DNA of 9,656 nt, from contig JAQTRN010000021.1 in the NCBI GenBank assembly GCA_028711795.1, positions 1 through 9,656 on the forward strand. Direction: 5' to 3'. The position numbers were made by a program, and so were the translations under genes. The notes under the pieces are model-generated. The model was not told the origin of the DNA and did not search any database. It saw only the letters and a program-made list of their open reading frames with translations. Positions within the stretch are counted from its first letter, which is position 1. Every line of letters begins with the position of its first letter. This document shows, in pieces, positions 7,007-9,656 of this stretch. This stretch comes from Dehalococcoidales bacterium (lineage in GTDB: Bacteria > Chloroflexota > Dehalococcoidia > Dehalococcoidales > JAQTRN01).

Positions 7007-9304
7007 CTATTCTGGAGAATAAGTGCTGCGCAATACCTCGGACGGTGTGGTGATACCCATCTTGACCTTGCGCATGCCGTCATTCATCATTGATATGGTG
7101 CCCTCTTTGAAAGCCTGTGCTCGAATATCACTGCTACTGGCTTGATTGGAAATTAGCATCTTCAAGGAATCGGTCATGACCAGGATTTCGAAGACACCCG
7201 TGCGGCCTATGTAGCCGGTGTAATTGCACGATTTACAGCCGGTACCATGTAGGAATTCCGTTCGTTTTTCGCCCATTTCTTTTTCATAGGCTACCCTCTC
7301 GAGCAGGGGGGTTTCCATAGGATGGCTGCAGTCGGGGCAAACGCGCCGTACCATTCGCTGTGCCACTACCCCAATGATCGCCGAAGCAATCAGGAATGGC
7401 TCCACACCCAGGTCGAGTAGCCGGAACAGTACGCCGACGGTGTCGTTGGCATGGATGGAAGATAGCATCAGGTGCCCGGTCAGAGCCGCCTGCACGGCGA
7501 TGTTAGCCGTCTCGGCGTCGCGTATTTCGCCGACCAGGATGACATCGGGGTCGAGGCGGAGGATAGACCTAAGGCCGCCGGCGAAGGTAATACCAGCCTG
7601 GGTGTTGACCTGTATCTGGTTGATATCTTTAAACCGGTACTCAGCCGGGTCCTCGATGGTAATGATGTTTCTGCCCATGGTATCCAGGGAGTTGAGAGAA
7701 GCGTATAGAGTAGTCGTCTTGCCGGCGCCGGTGGGGCCGCTGACGAGCAGCATTCCGTACGGTACCTTCAGCAAACCTTCGTATTTTGCCTGGCTATCGG
7801 GCAGCAGGCCGAGTTCAGCCAGACCCAGGGTCGCCATGGACTTGTCCAGGAGTCGCAGCACTGACATTTCGCCGTTCACGGTGGGGGCGGTGGCGACACG
7901 GATATCTATCCGGCGTCCCTTGGCTGTGGTGGAAAACTGACCGTCCTGAGGATGGTGATGATCAGCGATGTTCATTTCGGCCAGGATCTTGATCCGGGAA
8001 ATAATGGCCCGGTGTATATCCATGGGCAAGGACATCATGTCCTGAAGGATTCCGTCGAGACGATAGCGTATCCGCAGACGGTCCTCTTCCGGTTCGATAT
8101 GTATGTCAGAGGCGCGCGCTTTGACGGCCTCTTCGATGATCAGGTCCAGAGCTTGCACCAGAGGAGCGTCAACGGCCGCGCTGACCGCCAGTCTCTCATC
8201 CGTGGCTTCAGCCGGGATGGAAATCCGTGAAATCTGCCTCTCGATTTCGCCATAAGCCTTATAATTGAAATCGATGGCCTCTCTTATCTCTTTAGAGGGG
8301 GCGGCTACCGGCTTGATTCTCATGCGGCTTTGAGCAGAGAAGGCTTCCAGGGCAAAAATATCAGTCGGGTCGGCCATGGCCACTTCTAGCGTGTTGCCTG
8401 ATATCGTCAGCGGAATAGCGCTATATCTCCGGGCGATCACTTCGGGAATTAGCTGTAACGCCTCCGGCTGCGGTGTCTGTTTTCCGAGTTTGATCTGGCG
8501 TTTGACCAGTTCGGCCGGTTTTTCTGTCGCCTCGGCCGGTTTCTCTTCGGTTAGTGGTTCCGGGACTATGTCATGGCCCAACTCCAGGACCTTGATACGC
8601 TGCTGCTCGGCAAAGCGCGCCGCTTCCTTACTGAGTTGCGGTACGGCGATGATTACCTTGTGTTCGATTCCGGCATCGTAGGCTTTTGTATCAAATAGGG
8701 AGATTTGCTCCAGGCTGACTTCCTGTTCGCTGCTTAGAAAATCGATACCCAGCCGGTGGCCGACCTGCCCGTTTTCAATGTGAGCTAATATATCGAAGGT
8801 ATACTGTACCCCTGACCGACCCTGCACCCGGGCGTTCTCTTCAACCTTGTAACCCAAACCGGTAAGCGAATCGAGTAGTTGGGACTTGGTCTCGAATTGT
8901 ATGGGTTCACTGGCTTTGGACGGGTATTTAGGCTTGTCTGCCAGGGCAGTCACGATACTCTCACCATCGACCACCTGTATCCGTTGTTTACGGGCAAACT
9001 CCCTGGCTTCGGCAGTGGTCCCGGCGAGGGTGACCAGGATACGGTCATTGATACCACAATCGTAAGCCTTATTTGCCAGATTGAAAACATCATTTAAACC
9101 GGTGGACTTTTCATCACTGGTCGTGATGTCTATGGCCACGGTATAGTTAATGAAACCATCATCTCTCTGGGCCAGGAGATCGAAGGTGTGCTCGATTCCT
9201 GACTTACCGCGGACTTTGTGACCCTTGATTATTTCGTAGCCGTGCCGGCTAAGGTAATCCTTAATCTGGGTCTTGATTTCGGGGCTGGTCTCTACCTGAG
9301 GCAC
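7007..9304 (-). CDS. GspE/PilB-type motor ATPase with tandem nuclease-fold-like N-terminal domains
   Basis: A 765-residue secretion/pilus extension ATPase. The C-terminal half is canonical: Walker A GPTGAGKT (523-530), Asp box ITIEDP (548-553), Walker B DVILVGEIRD (587-596, catalytic-type E593), His box GHLMLSSIHANDT (610-622), and a four-cysteine zinc site (C656/C659, C690/C693) as in GspE/PilB. A T2SSE_N/MshEN-like half-domain (about 283-348, LIPEVIARRYSAIPL) precedes it, but the RLG-type cyclic-di-GMP motif is not seen. Residues 9-247 are unusual: two similar units of about 110 residues, each with G(K/R)SG(I/V)xxTFD(L/I)LA, a following (A/G)ID strand, KAYDxGI, and FAxxQRIxV, resembling Mrr-like PD-(D/E)XK domains. 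The K of the D-x-K motif is absent (D59-I-T61; D188-F-L190), so both look inactive. GTG 9304 is preferred (GAGGAG, six-base spacer); ATG 9328 has no SD and would sit at the predicted transcription start. Family length is usually about 500-570 residues; the excess is the N-terminal pair. Confidence 0.93.
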   Translation of the reverse strand: MPQVETSPEIKTQIKDYLSRHGYEIIKGHKVRGKSGIEHTFDLLAQRDDGFINYTVAIDITTSDEKSTGLNDVFNLANKAYDCGINDRILVTLAGTTAEAREFARKQRIQVVDGESIVTALADKPKYPSKASEPIQFETKSQLLDSLTGLGYKVEENARVQGRSGVQYTFDILAHIENGQVGHRLGIDFLSSEQEVSLEQISLFDTKAYDAGIEHKVIIAVPQLSKEAARFAEQQRIKVLELGHDIVPEPLTEEKPAEATEKPAELVKRQIKLGKQTPQPEALQLIPEVIARRYSAIPLTISGNTLEVAMADPTDIFALEAFSAQSRMRIKPVAAPSKEIREAIDFNYKAYGEIERQISRISIPAEATDERLAVSAAVDAPLVQALDLIIEEAVKARASDIHIEPEEDRLRIRYRLDGILQDMMSLPMDIHRAIISRIKILAEMNIADHHHPQDGQFSTTAKGRRIDIRVATAPTVNGEMSVLRLLDKSMATLGLAELGLLPDSQAKYEGLLKVPYGMLLVSGPTGAGKTTTLYASLNSLDTMGRNIITIEDPAEYRFKDINQIQVNTQAGITFAGGLRSILRLDPDVILVGEIRDAETANIAVQAALTGHLMLSSIHANDTVGVLFRLLDLGVEPFLIASAIIGVVAQRMVRRVCPDCSHPMETPLLERVAYEKEMGEKRTEFLHGTGCKSCNYTGYIGRTGVFEILVMTDSLKMLISNQASSSDIRAQAFKEGTISMMNDGMRKVKMGITTPSEVLRSTYSPE
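8564..9280 (-). repeat. Protein-level tandem duplication (two PD-(D/E)XK-like units) in the motor ATPase
   Basis: Unit A (about 8945-9280) and unit B (about 8564-8893) encode matching segments: GKSGIEHTFDLLA against GRSGVQYTFDILA; VAIDITTS against LGIDFLSS; NKAYDCGIND against TKAYDAGIEH; EFARKQRIQVV against RFAEQQRIKVL. Similarity is clear in protein but low in DNA, so the duplication is old. The PD-(D/E)XK relation is an inference from the SG..h.FD / (D/E)-x-K layout. Confidence 0.6.
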
Positions 9305-9310
9305 TCGACG

Positions 9311-9316
9311 CTCCTC
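9311..9316 (-). promoter_or_regulatory. Ribosome binding site deciding the GspE-like start
   Basis: GAGGAG is six bases before GTG 9304. Together with the promoter just upstream it gives a leader of roughly 24 bases, a more ordinary arrangement than a leaderless ATG at 9328. Confidence 0.55.
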
Positions 9317-9334
9317 TTTTGTCCTCATAACTAC

Positions 9335-9363
9335 AGTGTAAGTTGCTGCTTGGTCAAAGTCAA
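9335..9363 (-). promoter_or_regulatory. Sigma-70-like promoter of the secretion/pilus operon
   Basis: A -35 box TTGACT (9363-9358, five of six to TTGACA), a 17-base spacer, and a -10 box TACACT (9340-9335, four of six to TATAAT). Transcription would start near 9328. It is the only good promoter-like match I noticed in the intergenic sequence of the gene block, fitting one transcription unit. Confidence 0.5.
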
Positions 9364-9368
9364 CTTAC
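9338..9368. repeat. Perfect 8-bp inverted repeat spanning the operon promoter (candidate operator)
   Basis: The arms GTAAGTTG and CAACTTAC are separated by 15 bases, with centres 23 bp apart (about two helical turns). One arm overlaps the -35 box and the other the -10 box. This is the geometry of a dimer-bound operator; a weak RNA hairpin is less likely because most of it lies upstream of the predicted transcription start. Confidence 0.5.
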
Positions 9369-9419
9369 CTGCTAGTGGTCTGGTCTCGTTCTGATTTCTC
9401 CCGCACTGAAGCGGCTTGC

Positions 9420-9656
9420 TTACTGGTTCTCCTTTATAGATATCCAACCATGTCGTATTGCCAGGACTACGGCGTGTGCCCGGTCATTGGCGCTCAGTTT
9501 GCGGAGAATGGCGCTGACATGGTTCTTGATGGTCTGCTCACTTATGTTCAGTATATGAGCGATCTGCTTGTTGGTATTGCCATCGGCGATATGGGTCAGA
9601 ATCTGAGTTTCCCGGTGGGTGAGAGGGGCAACGACAGCCTCCATGCCCTTCCCCAC
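9420..9656 (-). CDS. LuxR/NarL-type transcriptional regulator, C-terminal part only
   Basis: The last 78 or so residues of a protein whose 5' end lies beyond the window; a GTG falls at the window edge by chance and should not be taken as the start. The visible part is a complete LuxR-type helix-turn-helix: LTHRETQILTHIADGNTNKQ with the conserved Glu, then IAHILNISEQTIKNHVSAIL and RKLSANDRAHAVVLAIRHGWI. TIKNHV is the recognition helix. Such domains are usually attached to a receiver domain (NarL/FixJ response regulators), but that cannot be seen here. The gene ends 91 bases before the operon promoter and points the same way, so it may regulate the operon (inference from position only). Confidence 0.85.
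   Translation of the reverse strand: MGKGMEAVVAPLTHRETQILTHIADGNTNKQIAHILNISEQTIKNHVSAILRKLSANDRAHAVVLAIRHGWISIKENQ

Noticed and set aside
6988..7083. Extended N-terminus of the GspF/PilC protein starting at 7083
   Set aside because: The extra 32 residues overlap the ATPase coding sequence, are Arg/Cys-rich and unlike PilC, and the start at 6987 has a strong SD.
7374..7940. Plus-strand open frame of 188 codons opposite the ATPase core
   Set aside because: It is antisense to the highly conserved Walker and His boxes of GspE; low-complexity Ser/Arg-rich translation with no motif.
8564..9280. Active restriction endonuclease fused to the ATPase
   Set aside because: Both units lack the Lys of the (D/E)-x-K motif, so cleavage activity is not supported.
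9400..9418. CCGC-TTCAGT-GCGG hairpin after the regulator stop, possible terminator
   Set aside because: The stem is only four base pairs and is not followed by a T-rich tract, so it cannot be supported as an intrinsic terminator.

Overview
The window carries one long block of genes, all read on the minus strand (right to left). They encode a machine of the type IV filament superfamily (type IV pilus / type II secretion). The style of the proteins suggests a Chloroflexota (Dehalococcoidia-like) bacterium: a PilM of the 'LFIEDNRINALVM' type, a very large PilX/GspK-like protein starting 'GQALPIVL', and a NarL/LuxR-type regulator nearby. GC content is moderate. The taxonomic call is an inference from protein style, not from a marker gene.

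Layout in transcription order. At the right edge is the C-terminal end of a LuxR/NarL-type regulator (9420-9656, gene runs off the window). A short intergenic region (9329-9419) holds a good sigma-70-like promoter crossed by a perfect 8-bp inverted repeat. Then follow a GspE/PilB motor ATPase with an unusual N-terminal pair of nuclease-fold-like domains (7007-9304), a GspF/PilC platform protein (5776-6987), a GspI/PilV-like minor prepilin (5334-5762), a GspJ/PilW-like minor prepilin (4810-5337), a 1007-residue GspK/PilX-like protein (1760-4783), a PilO/GspM-like protein (1110-1730), and a PilM actin-like domain fused in frame to the start of a PilN-like domain (1-1107, open at the left edge). 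The last gene has no stop inside the window.

How the genes fit together. The order E-F-I-J-K-M-L(=PilM+PilN) matches the logic of a type II secretion or pseudopilus operon: motor, platform, three tip-forming minor pseudopilins, and the two-part inner-membrane assembly scaffold. There is no major pilin (GspG/PilA), prepilin peptidase, secretin or retraction ATPase in the window. Genes are tightly packed (4-bp overlap to 29-bp gaps), most have clear Shine-Dalgarno sequences, and the only recognisable promoter is in front of gspE, so this looks like a single transcription unit.

The most unusual points are the duplicated, apparently inactive PD-(D/E)XK-like domains at the N-terminus of the motor ATPase, the PilM-PilN fusion that ties the PilN tail to PilM in cis, and the giant GspK-like tip candidate, in which two beta-sandwich modules appear to be inserted into a surface domain. 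No RNA genes, insertion sequences, CRISPR arrays or convincing terminators were seen.
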